Source of the DNA: Isoetes taiwanensis
Taxonomy: Eukaryota; Streptophyta; Lycopodiopsida; Isoetales; Isoetaceae
Direction of reading: 5' to 3'
NCBI GenBank assembly: GCA_021234155.1
Contig: JAJEKV010000112.1
Location: forward strand, 1,083,032-1,147,031
Length of the DNA: 64,000 nt
Part shown: one piece after another, positions 23,194 through 33,269 of the stretch
Numbering within the stretch: position 1 is the first letter of the stretch
How the letters are laid out: each line of letters opens with the position of its first letter
Position numbers and translations under genes: made by a program
The notes under the pieces: generated by a model
Told to the model about the DNA's origin: nothing
Database searches by the model: none
The model's input: the letters and a program-made list of their open reading frames with translations, nothing else

Positions 23194-26100
23194 AGTTCAC
23201 TCCTTTATCAAGATGGTAGATTCCGAGGAGGAATCCTTATAGCACGGAGGAAAAAAACGACTCATTCTAGCTGATCAAATATCCCCACATCCAAGTAAGG
23301 AATATCTTAACATGTAGTTACATGAATGACATGAATTTGGAAGTTGAATTCAAAAAGATTAATATGAGATAAAGAATGATTTGTTCTTGAGTAAATGGTA
23401 AATGGGAAAAGGCAAGTGCAAAGAATAGAGATGAAATTGACAAACAAAAGATAAGTACATGGTAAAAGTTAGCCTAAGAGTTTTCAATCCAAGAATTTAT
23501 ATCCCATGTGGTTGTCATGTTCAAAGTCTCATTGAGCTTAACGTTATATCTCAATCATGGCTTTGTATATACCATCGAGTAGAGATATGCTACAATTCGA
23601 TGTGTTTGGCCATGTCACGGCGTTATATGTCACTAGGAAGAAGGGAGAGGTACGAACAACTAGCATGTTATCCTACAATTCAAAGTGTGCTCCTTTGCCA
23701 TGTCATGCATAGTCCTCACATGTATGATACAAAAGGCTAGAATGGCACTTCTTATGTTCACTTGAATGGTGTTAAGGAAAGAGTTCTATGCCTTGACTTG
23801 GTCCTGGAACGAGGCATTGCTGAGGCCAGGGACATTGCTGAGGTCAGATGACCTTGATGGCTAGGTCTCTAACATGCAAGGTGCGCTTCATGTTGGCTTT
23901 TTTATGTCAGTACTAGTACTGGGATCACCTGGATTACATGTGGCCATGCTTCTACCCCATGTTTGAGCATGTGGCCATGCGTCTACCCATGTTTGAGCTC
24001 GTGGCTCCCCATGGTGTGCCAACAATTCCTTGGATGCACAAAACCCTAGTCAATTTTTGCTCAACCTCTTTCTAGGAAAGTTAGCTAGGCTAAAGGGATT
24101 CACGTGGGGTTCAATTTTTAGTGTATTGCGCGATGATCGATAAGGGACGCCACATGTGAGCTGCAAGTTTTGCCGGACGCCGCCGCTCAAGACGCCGTCC
24201 GAATCGCCCAGCTAGCTCCGGAGACAACCGCTCAAACGCCAAACCGCCGCCTCAAATTTCGCTCATGTGAATGCGTTTTAATCTACATGTGAGGCGCCTC
24301 TAAGGAACAATCAATTAGTGGGCTGTTGTATGAATTTATGGGGAAGAGATTTAATATGCATGCAACGATAGTGGAGGTGTGGTCCTATTCATGTTAGAAG
24401 CGGCCGCCACCTCTAGTTATTCCAAACCGATGTCTTACCGCTCAAGCTGGTGGAATAAGCCGGTGGTTGTTCAAGGTCCCACAAGCGCCGACGATGGGAT
24501 CCGTACAAAGTTGGCGGAGATACGGGCGCGGAAAATAGTCCGATGTGGTTAATTCGACCCCGGGCCAACATTGGCTTTTACCGCCGCCGCAGAACACCGG
24601 TTGTGATTTGCATCTTGTGTACCCGGCCAAGAGAACCCGTTGCACTATTCAAGTAGAGCATCTGCGTGCACTATGGCCCAGAAGCTTTCCACGTCCCAGA
24701 TTTGGAACATTCGCCACTACTCCTGCTGGCTGTTCGTCTATCATAGGCCCTCCCTATTATCCACAATCTCAGAGCCTTTCCCTGCTGGCCATTCTGGCCA
24801 GCCCGTACACGTTCACATGCACAATCTCAAATGCCAGTTTTAGAATCGTTTCCTGTGCTTTAAGGCTAAGGCCCTTTATAGGCAATTCCACAACTAGCCT
24901 AATGCTGGGTTCACATGCAACCATTGCCAGAGAGGGGCCCTGTTTTGCCCTGTGCTAATCCGCGATGGTAGGCGATGGTCCATGTAAAAGGGCGAGCCTT
25001 TTTACATGATGGTGATGGCGCCTTCATTACATGTCAACCGCTCTAAGGGTCTAGCTTTCCGATGGGCCTTTCGCATTCTTTTATCTCACATATAAAAGCC
25101 AATGTGAGTTTCCATCTAGGTATCATTATGGACTCACCTGGATTCTGTTATTAAGTAGGCAAGCTCCATGTATGATGGATAGATAGCCCTCCCATTTGAA
25201 GTGCCTTGAAACTCTACCTTATCCAAAACATCTTTAAGGATCACTTGATATTCCATCTAATCTAGGATCTCTATTATTGTTCAATCAATTCCTTCATCAC
25301 TTTAAAGGATCCATCCCATACAAACTTGGACTCCTATTGCTCCTACATGTATATATTCTAAAAGTATTATACATCGACATTTCATCCTGGCCAATGTGTT
25401 GTGTAATTCATGAGCATTAGTATTGGGAAAGAATGGGATAAAATTCCATATTGATGCCTTCCTATCATTTCTATGGTAACCTGTCAATGTTGTTCATTCA
25501 TATGGTCTCTCCAAATGTGTTGTGTAATTAATGCTCACTAATATTTGTGGGCTATCTAAGTGTGTTTGGAATGAACATGACAGAAGTCCCTATTGGTGCA
25601 CTTCCATTGCTGTAATGGTACGTCTGTATGTTTATTCAAGATACCATTTTGTACTCTCTAAAGGATTCTTAACATTGCCTGGAACTCGAAGTAGTACTTT
25701 GACACTTTATCAATTCATGTCTTCCATTTGCAAGTGGAGTGAGGTGTATAAATATACAATATTTGGGTGGCAAATACACATATTGCCCCCTTTCAAGCTA
25801 TACAAATCACGTTAAAAATATTGTATAACCAACATTTTGAGGATTGGCATATGTAGGATTCAAGATCCAAACTAAATACATATGCGCAATGGTCTCATAT
25901 AATAACCTCATGAGTCCCATACACAAAGTAGAAATAGGGTTGGCCTTTGTTACTGGCGTGCATTCTTGTGCGGCAGTCCCCTCCACTGTGGAATGGAAAT
26001 AGGGTTAACCCATTCTACTTGACCATTTGCGGCAAGGTGTTTTGGTTTAACGCCATCGCAATGAGCTCTTCCCGGGCCTGAGCTATGAGCTCTAGGTTTA

Positions 26101-26562
26101 GTTCTTCACAGGTTTTCTTCAAGTTCTAAGTTTTGTTCGTTGCAAGTCCTCTATTCTATTCTTCGCAAGTCTTCCTTTGCCACCAAGCTCTTTGTAGGTA
26201 AAGTATGTCAGATTTGGGTTTTGTTTTTGCCAGATCTTTGCAGGTAAAGTCCGCCGGATCTAAGCAATATTTTAGCCTATATTTTTGCCGCAGGTCTTCT
26301 TCACTACTGAAACTCTATTCTAAACCCTTAGTTTTGTTGTTTAATCTTCTCAAGTAACTCGTTGGCCCCGGGTTTGTAGGAGAATGAAGGTTAGTCCTAC
26401 ATTCCCCAATAGGTGATGTGCTCCCAGAGGCCGTGGGACCTCACTTGCAAGACAAACAAGGTGCTGCGCACAGAGGGTTGCCTTTCAGTTTCCTGTGGGT
26501 AAAGTGGCTTTTCGAAGCCCCCACTTAATCTGTCGACTCAATGTTTAAATTATGGACTCGGA
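23194..26562. other. 3.4-kb region without supported genes
   Basis: A 31-bp unit is repeated twice at 23,937-23,997 (CATGTGGCCATGC.TCTACC...). A GC-rich patch at 24,170-24,960 has frames of up to 137 codons (24,545-24,958 plus) but no recognisable domain. The segment 26,090-26,300 has loosely repeated TCTTCGCAAGTCT and GCAGGTAAAGT blocks. The sequence adjoining the LTR at 26,563 has no features I can name. Confidence 0.4.
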
Positions 26563-26699
26563 TGATATGACACTAGCTTGGGGTGTGGCTCAGGAGAAGG
26601 ATTTGCGTAAACAAATGGAGGCAAGGGTTTTTTATTAACTTTGATTGTATAGCCTTAGGCGTTTTAAATTACAACTTTTAACAAAAGGAACCATTGAAA

Positions 26700-28527
26700 T
26701 CTTATATTATAATGTTATACCAGAATTTTGGATTGGATCAAGCCCTAATTTGAATGGTCGAGATCATCGAGTGCATCCGGGAAGGCCGAGATTTATTGTA
26801 ACGACTTACCACCACCATGATTGGTCGCACTTTGGTCTCTTAAGGGGAAAGGGTAAAGGGAAAAGGGCTTAAAAGGAAAAGGGAAGAGACAAGAGAGAAT
26901 GTGAAGGGCAAAAGGCACTTGGAAAAGGGAGAAAAGCAAAGGGAAAAGGGGGGGGATAAGAGAAGAGAAAAGGCATGAAAATGAAAAGGGAAAGAAGAAA
27001 GAAAAGGGAGGGGGAAAAAGGTAGTCTGGGGAAAGTGCACGAGGAAAAAAAAGGGAAGAGATAAAGTGGTAAAACGAAGAGGAAAGGGGTAACGGAAAAA
27101 GGAAGAAGGAAAGATTGAAGAAAGGGAAAAGAGGAGAAAAAAGCATGGAAAAATGGAAGAAAAAAAAAAAGGGCATGAGAAAAGGGAGAAAAAGAGAAGT
27201 GTTGAAGAAAGAGGAAAAGGAAGGGAAATGGTATAGGAAAAGGAAACTAAAAGGAAAAGGAAAAGGAAAAGGAAAAGGAAAAGGAGAAGGAGAGAGGGAA
27301 ATGAAAGGAAAAAGGACGAGAGAAAAGGGAAGAGAAAAGATTGGGAAATGAGGAAAAGGGAAAAGGGAGAACAAGAAAAGGATGGGGAAAGGAAGAAATA
27401 AGGGAAAGTGAGAAGAAAAAAGGAAAGGGAAAAGGAAAAAGGTAAAAAAAAAGCATGAGAAAAGGGAAAGGAAACAAGAAGGGAACAAAAAGGGCATGAG
27501 AAAAAGGGAAGAGGAAAATTTTGGAGAAATGGAAAATGAAAAGAAAAGGAAAAAGAAAAAGAGGGGGAAAAAATAGGAAAAAATGCCGCCGGATAGGTAA
27601 AAAAAAAACAAATGTGGAAAGAAATGGGAAAAGGGAAAAGGAAAAGGAAAAGGAAAGGAAGGAAAAAGGCAATGAGGAAAGGACTGGAAAGGAGAAAACA
27701 AAAAATCCATTAGGAAAGGGAAAAGGGAAGGGAAGTGGGGACAGAGGAAAAAGGGAAGAAAACATGGGAAAAGGAAAAGAAAAGAAAAGGAAGGGAAAAA
27801 GAAAAAAATTGCAGGGAAAAAAGAAGTGGGAAAGCAGTGGAAAAGGAGGAAAAGGAAAGCACGGGAGGGCATGGGAAAAAGAAAAAGAGGAAAATAGGAA
27901 AAGGGAAGAGAAAAGGGAACATAGAAAAATAGGAAAAGGAAATGAGGAAAGGGAGAAAGGGTGAGGAGATGGTTTAAAAAGGGAAGGTAAAAAGGCATGG
28001 GAAACGGAGGCATAAAAAGAAAGGAGGAGAAAAGGGCACCCAAAAACGGAAGAGTGAAAGGTTTTGAAGGAAATGGAGGAAAAGATAACCCGGGGAAAAC
28101 TTGAGGCATGGAAAAAAGCGAAGACGCTTTGTTTATAAAAAGATTGAGGAAAGGGGAATGGAAAAGGGTGGGGAAAAAAGAGAAGGCATGGAAAAGGTGA
28201 AGGGAAAGGAGAAGGGCATGGAAAAGGAGAAGAAGGAAAGGGGTGGGGAAAGGAGGAAAAGGCGAAAAGGAAAAGGTTATTGCATAGTTTGAGTTAAAAA
28301 GGAAGAGGGAAAGAAGGAAAGAGGTGGGGAAACAAGGAAACATGAAAAACAGGAAAGTCGAAAAGAAAAGAAGTGTATAGAAAATAAGAAAAAGTGAAAG
28401 AACGGATAGAGCAAAAAGGGAAAGGGAAACAGAAGGGAAAGGTATAGGCTTTCACCGTAGAAGAAATTTAAAACATTTACAAGCTCAACTTATTGTATAG
28501 CAAAGAACTTTTGGGAACCATTACTAG
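26700..28527 (+). mobile_element. Helitron-like insertion, 1,828 bp, purine-rich
   Basis: The uninterrupted LTRs read ...CCATTGAAA|TAATTAATATATTG. In LTR 1 the same sequence is split between A and T, with inserted DNA that starts TCTTATATT and ends TTACTAG. A 5' TC, a 3' CTRR (here CTAG) and insertion at AT without target duplication are the diagnostic ends of Helitrons. A weak hairpin (CAAA...TTTG, 28,501-28,513) lies 10 bases before the CTAG, where Helitrons carry one. There is no Rep/helicase coding, so it is non-autonomous. The hairpin is short, which is the main reason for caution. Confidence 0.72.
26838..28450 (+). repeat. Long homopurine tract (GA-rich, ~1.6 kb)
   Basis: The plus strand is almost all A and G across roughly 1.6 kb, made of degenerate AAAAGG, GGAAAA and AAAGGG units, with rare T mostly inside ATG or CATGA. 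A perfect (AAAAGG)6 run lies at 27,249-27,284. The phrase AAGGGCATGAGAAAA recurs at about 27,168 and 27,488 (shorter form at 27,454), suggesting a larger decayed unit. The minus strand is therefore free of stop codons and shows a 516-codon frame of Phe, Pro, Leu and Ser, which I treat as an artefact. Such tracts can form triplex (H-DNA) structures in principle. Confidence 0.9.
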
Positions 28528-29200
28528 TAATTAATATATTGAAAAGCTAAGTGTTAATAAAAACAAAATGGCCGCTATAGTTGTAACGACCAGCAACAGA
28601 TGGAATTAGTGGAACTGAAATAACCGCCTAAGTAAACAAACAACGGACTATGTAAATGAACGAAAATAAAAACAGACCCTTTTTGTTATAATAGAAAAAA
28701 AGGCCGGAATGAATTCGAAACTGACTCCTGAACTAGCGGAACAACCGGAATTAGCTCCTGGGGCCATCGTAGCAGACCGAATTGCTAAAAAAGGTTGTCG
28801 GATTTAGCTTAAAAGGAAAAGGTAAATCCAGATATAGCTTACAAAAGCCTTTTAGAATAGCATAAAAGTGGTCGATCTGCAGAATTGTGGGAGCCGGAAG
28901 TGTCTGGTATGAGATAGAAGTCTGTCTGCACTAGATCTTTTGATAATTTGTGTTGAATTAAGTGTTTCCCTTAGCTCTAGAGAATTCCAGAGAATCCCAG
29001 AGAGGCTATCCAGCTGGTTAGCAGACTCTCAGAATTGGGAGGAACTTGAGCTTAAACTTGCCGTGTTTGCAAATCAGAGCCCGGTTGGGTGGATAAGTAG
29101 TGCCAGAAGAGCTTGATCTGGAGTTCCAGGTTGATTGGATTAACCGTGTTTGTTAGTTTTGCAGATAGATTTGCAGATAGAGAAGACCGTTTGTATCAAT

Positions 29201-29212
29201 TGGTATCAGAGC
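29201..29212 (+). other. Primer-binding site, internal unit 1
   Basis: TGGTATCAGAGC lies two bases after the LTR end (CA at 29,197-29,198). It is complementary to the 3' end of plant initiator tRNA-Met and typical of Ty1/copia-type and TRIM elements. Confidence 0.9.
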
Positions 29213-29849
29213 CTGAGTTGATCTTGTTAAAAATTCTGTGTTAGGGCCTTACAACGTTTCCAGGTTTTGTTCTGTCAGGATTGAGTGATTGGATTGAGTG
29301 CATTACTGGATAATATCTTTATGATGTGCATTCATAGAAAAAGGAAAACTTAGATGACAGAAGAAAGCTGTAGAATGTAGATGCTGCAAGCCGTAATCCT
29401 TTAAAAAGAATGTCGTAGCAATCTAATAGTTTAATTGGGATACCTACAGCAGTAAATTATTTTACTAAATTATGGAAATGATGGAAATGAGTTGTGAAAG
29501 CATATGTGAATTGCAGTTGTTTAATAATAGAGAGCAAATTATTGTAAAAAGAAAATAGTGAATGCAGTTAGCATAAAGGAGAAAGAGAAGTAGTTTTACA
29601 AGAGATAAATTAAAGCTGTGGAATATGCTTGTACTGCATGATGCCAGTGAAGTGAAATGGTAGTTATGCTTGAAGCTCCATAGGGTTAGGGTTAACAGAG
29701 AATACCTGCATGTTAATCTTACTTGAGTTTTCTTTAAGATGTGATAGCAAGGACAATATGCCGCTTTGTTTATAGCTTACAGAAAACTTGTAATTCCTTT
29801 GTTTGGAGACATTTTAACTTGATATTTGTTGTTGGTTGCGTATTCATGA

Positions 29850-29993
29850 GGTTCAAATGAACAAAAGGGAAATGAAACTGCTAAGAAACAAGTAGCACGA
29901 CCTGTTGCAGAGATTGCCCATGTTCGTGTTGCAGAAGAAGTCCCTGAGAGTTCTCATGCTAAGTTTGACAAAGAAAAGGCAGGAAGCCTATGA
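29850..29993 (+). other. 47-codon open stretch in internal unit 1, possible captured exon
   Basis: An open frame of 47 codons without an in-frame ATG ends in TGA at 29,991-29,993. It includes KKQVARPVAEIAHVRVAEE and ends in DKEKAGSL, a protein-like mix of charged and hydrophobic residues not seen in the other frames here. It follows a T-rich stretch and an AG, so it may be a captured host exon, or a last relic of gag. It is identical in the second unit (31,885-32,028). No family recognised. Confidence 0.3.
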
Positions 29994-30186
29994 AAGAAGT
30001 CGGCTTCAAATCGGCTATGTGGGTAAAAACAAGTAGAGTAAAATGTATGTGTAGACATGTGATTGTTGAATGGTTTGAGCATAGTTTGAGTTAAGAAAGG
30101 ACTTTCTTTTTCAAATGAATGTTGCTCTAGAGTTTAGAAGGGGGCAACTGTGACTGCAGCACAGAAGCCAGACCCTTAGAATTGTA

Positions 30187-30409
30187 AGGCAGATGGTAAG
30201 TTTACCAGCCTAGAAGAAATCCTTTCAAAGCAGATAGTCAGGTGACTAGCTTAGAAAGAAAGGTGATTGAAAAAAATCCTTTCAAAGCAGATATTCAGGT
30301 GACTAGCTTAGAAAGAAAGATGGTTATTCCAGCAAAGCAGATAGTCAGTTGACTAGCTTTGGGAAAGATTGTTACTCCCTAAGGCAGATGATCGAGGACG
30401 ATCAGCCTT
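30187..30409 (+). repeat. Array of five AGA-bulge hairpins, unit 1
   Basis: Five inverted repeats at 30,187-30,211, 30,228-30,252, 30,285-30,309, 30,334-30,360 and 30,381-30,409 share one design: outer stem (AGGC/GCCT, AAGC/GCTT or AAGGC/GCCTT), a 3-base AGA bulge on the 5' side, a 6-bp inner stem and a 2-4 base loop. Inner stems are TGGTAA/TTACCA, TAGTCA/TGACTA, TATTCA/TGACTA (one mismatch), TAGTCA/TGACTA and TGATCG/CGATCA. Both stems vary with pairing kept. The last hairpin touches the polypurine tract. This is probably an RNA element of the retrotransposon transcript; its role is unknown. Confidence 0.85.
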
Positions 30410-30423
30410 GGGAAGGGAGGGAA
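30410..30423 (+). other. Polypurine tract, unit 1
   Basis: GGGAAGGGAGGGAA lies one base before the next LTR (TG at 30,425-30,426). It is the expected primer for plus-strand DNA synthesis. Confidence 0.85.
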
Positions 30424-30424
30424 T

Positions 30425-31233
30425 TGATATGGCACTAGCTTGGGGGCGTGGCTCAGAGAAGGATTTGCAGAAACAAACACAGAGGCAAGGGTCTTTTATT
30501 AACTTTGATTGTATAGCCTTAGGCATTTTAAATTACAACTTTTAACAAAGGAACCATTGAAATAATTAATATATTGAAAAGCTAAGTGTTAATAAAAACA
30601 AAACGGTCGCTACAGTTGTAACGACCAGCAACAGATGGAATTAGTGGAACCGAAATAACTGCCTAAGTAAACAAACAACGGACTATGTAAATGAACGAAA
30701 ATAAAAACAGACCCTTTTTGTTATAATAGAAAAAAAGGCCGGAATGAATTCGAAACTGACTCCTGAACTAGCGGAACAACCGGAATTAGCTCCTGGGGCC
30801 ATCGTAGCAGACCGAATTGCTAAAAAAGGTTGTCGGATTTAGCTTAAAAGGAAAAGGTAAATCCAGATATAGCTTACAAAAGCCTTTTAGAATAGCATAA
30901 AAGTGGTCGATCTGCAGAATTGTGGGAGCCGGAAGTGTCTGGTATGAGATAGAAGTCTGTCTGCACTAGATCTTTTGATAATTTGTGTTGAATTAAGTGT
31001 TTCCCTTAGCTCTAGAGAATTCCAGAGAATCCCAAAGAGGCTATCCAGCTGGTTAGCAGACTCTCAGAATTGGGAGGAACTTGAGCTTAAACTTGCCGTG
31101 TTTGCAAATCAGAGCCCGGTTGGGTGGATAAGTAGTGCCAGAAGAGCTTGATCTGGAGTTCCAGGTTGATTGGATTAACCGTGTTTGTTAGTTTTGCAGA
31201 TAGATTTGCAGATAGAGAACACCGTTTGTATCA
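30425..31233 (+). repeat. LTR 2 of the array (809 bp, empty Helitron site)
   Basis: Runs from TGATATGGCAC to GTTTGTATCA. The Helitron target is intact here, with A at 30,562 and T at 30,563. LTR 2 and LTR 3 are nearly identical. Confidence 0.92.
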
Positions 31234-31235
31234 AT

Positions 31236-31247
31236 TGGTATCAGAGC
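31236..31247 (+). other. Primer-binding site, internal unit 2
   Basis: TGGTATCAGAGC, identical to unit 1 and at the same spacing from the LTR end. Confidence 0.9.
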
Positions 31248-31884
31248 TTGAGTTGATCTTGTTAAAAATTCTGTGTTAGGGCCTTACAACGTTTCCAGGT
31301 TTTGTTCTGTCAGGATTGAGTGATTGGATTGAGTGCATTACTGGATAATATCTTTATGATGTGCATTCATAGAAAAAGGAAAACTTAGATGACAGAAGAA
31401 AGCTGTAGAATGTAGATGCTGCAAGCCGTAATCCTTTAAAAAGAATGTCGTAGCAATCTAATAGTTTAATTGGGATACCTACAGCAGTAAATTATTTTAC
31501 TAAATTATGGAAATGATGGAAATGAGTTGTGAAAGCATATGTGAATTGCAGTTGTTTAATAATAGAGAGCAAATTATTGTAAAAAGAAAATAGTGAATGC
31601 AGTTAGCATAAAGGAGAAAGAGAAGTAGTTTTACAAGAGATAAATTAAAGCTGTGGAATATGCTTGTACTGCATGATGCCAGTGAAGTGAAATGGTAGTT
31701 ATGCTTGAAGCTCCATAGGGTTAGGGTTAACAGAGAATACCTGCATGTTAATCTTACTTGAGTTTTCTTTAAGATGTGATAGCAAGGACAATATGCCGCT
31801 TTGTTTATAGCTTACAGAAAACTTGTAATTCCTTTGTTTGGAGACATTTTAACTTGATATTTGTTGTTGGTTGCGTATTCATGA

Positions 31885-32028
31885 GGTTCAAATGAACAAA
31901 AGGGAAATGAAACTGCTAAGAAACAAGTAGCACGACCTGTTGCAGAGATTGCCCATGTTCGTGTTGCAGAAGAAGTCCCTGAGAGTTCTCATGCTAAGTT
32001 TGACAAAGAAAAGGCAGGAAGCCTATGA
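31885..32028 (+). other. 47-codon open stretch in internal unit 2
   Basis: Copy of the frame at 29,850-29,993, displaced by 2,035 bases, with no change seen. Confidence 0.3.
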
Positions 32029-32221
32029 AAGAAGTCGGCTTCAAATCGGCTATGTGGGTAAAAACAAGTAGAGTAAAATGTATGTGTAGACATGTGATTG
32101 TTGAATGGTTTGAGCATAGTTTGAGTTAAGAAAGGACTTTCTTTTTCAAATGAATGTTGCTCTAGAGTTTAGAAGGGGGCAACTGTGACTGCAGCACAGA
32201 AGCCAGACCCTTAGAATTGTA

Positions 32222-32444
32222 AGGCAGATGGTAAGTTTACCAGCCTAGAAGAAATCCTTTCAAAGCAGATAGTCAGGTGACTAGCTTAGAAAGAAAGGTG
32301 ATTGAAAAAAATCCTTTCAAAGCAGATATTCAGGTGACTAGCTTAGAAAGAAAGATGGTTATTCCAGCAAAGCAGATAGTCAGTTGGCTAGCTTTGGGAA
32401 AGATTGTTACTCCCTAAGGCAGATGATCGAGGACGATCAGCCTT
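32222..32444 (+). repeat. Array of five AGA-bulge hairpins, unit 2
   Basis: Same five hairpins 2,035 bases downstream. The one difference I see from unit 1 is in hairpin 4 (TGACTA becomes TGGCTA near 32,386-32,391). It turns a U-A pair into a U-G wobble, so plus-strand RNA pairing is kept. Confidence 0.85.
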
Positions 32445-32458
32445 GGGAAGGGAGGGAA
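32445..32458 (+). other. Polypurine tract, unit 2
   Basis: GGGAAGGGAGGGAA directly before LTR 3 (TG at 32,460-32,461). Confidence 0.85.
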
Positions 32459-32459
32459 T

Positions 32460-33269
32460 TGATATGGCACTAGCTTGGGGGCGTGGCTCAGAGAAGGATT
32501 TGCAGAAACAAACACAGAGGCAAGGGTCTTTTATTAACTTTGATTGTATAGCCTTAGGCATTTTAAATTACAACTTTTAACAAAGGAACCATTGAAATAA
32601 TTAATATATTGAAAAGCTAAGTGTTAATAAAAACAAAACGGTCGCTACAGTTGTAACGACCAGCAACAGATGGAATTAGTGGAACCGAAATAACTGCCTA
32701 AGTAAACAAACAACGGACTATGTAAATGAACGAAAATAAAAACAGACCCTTTTTGTTATAATAGAAAAAAAGGCCGGAATGAATTCGAAACTGACTCCTG
32801 AACTAGCGGAACAACCGGAATTAGCTCCTGGGGCCATCGTAGCAGACCGAATTGCTAAAAAAGGCTGTCGGATTTAGCTTAAAAGGAAAAGGTAAATCCA
32901 GATATAGCTTACAAAAGCCTTTTAGAATAGCATAAAAGTGGTCGATCTGCAGAATTGTGGGAGCCGGAAGTGTCTGGTATGAGATAGAAGTCTGTCTGCA
33001 CTAGATCTTTTGATAATTTGTGTTGAATTAAGTGTTTCCCTTAGCTCTAGAGAATTCCAGAGAATCCCAGAGAGGCTATCCAGCTGGTTAGCAGACTCTC
33101 AGAATTGGGAGGAACTTGAGCTTAAACTTGCCGTGTTTGCAAATCAGAGCCCGGTTGGGTGGATAAGTAGTGCCAGAAGAGCTTGATCTGGAGTTCCAGG
33201 TTGATTGGATTAACCGTGTTTGTTAGTTTTGCAGATAGATTTTGCAGATAGAGAAGACCGTTTGTATCA
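32460..33269 (+). repeat. LTR 3 of the array (810 bp)
   Basis: Ends GTTTGTATCA at 33,269, after which similarity to the internal region stops and CAGTATGTTC follows. The intact Helitron target is at 32,597/32,598. One T is inserted near 33,240 relative to LTRs 1 and 2. Confidence 0.9.

Larger units (their letters stand above)
26563..29198 (+). repeat. LTR 1 of the array, interrupted by a Helitron-like insertion
   Basis: Begins TGATATG at 26,563 and ends GTTTGTATCA at 29,198. Without the insertion (26,700-28,527) it is about 808 bp, like LTRs 2 and 3. The first 137 bases differ from LTRs 2 and 3 at several positions (for example GACACTAG versus GGCACTAG), so this LTR is somewhat more diverged than the other two. 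Confidence 0.9.
26563..33269 (+). mobile_element. Tandem non-autonomous LTR retrotransposon array (LTR-int-LTR-int-LTR)
   Basis: Three LTRs (26,563-29,198 including an insertion, 30,425-31,233 and 32,460-33,269) alternate with two non-coding internal regions of 1,226 bp. The period from unit to unit is exactly 2,035 bp. Each internal region begins with TTGGTATCAGAGC and ends with a polypurine tract, so a single element would be about 2.84 kb. No gag or pol is present, so it must use another element's proteins. The outer flanks (TCGGA on the left, CAGTA on the right) do not match, so no target duplication survives. An unequal exchange between LTRs could explain the array. Confidence 0.9.

Noticed and set aside
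24545-24958. 137-codon plus-strand frame as a gene
   Set aside because: No motif, no splice context, no neighbour evidence. GC-rich patches give such frames by chance.
26793-28343. 516-codon minus-strand open frame (Phe/Pro/Leu/Ser-rich)
   Set aside because: It is the complement of the homopurine tract. Pyrimidine-only codons cannot form stop codons, so length is meaningless here. There is no domain and the composition is extreme.
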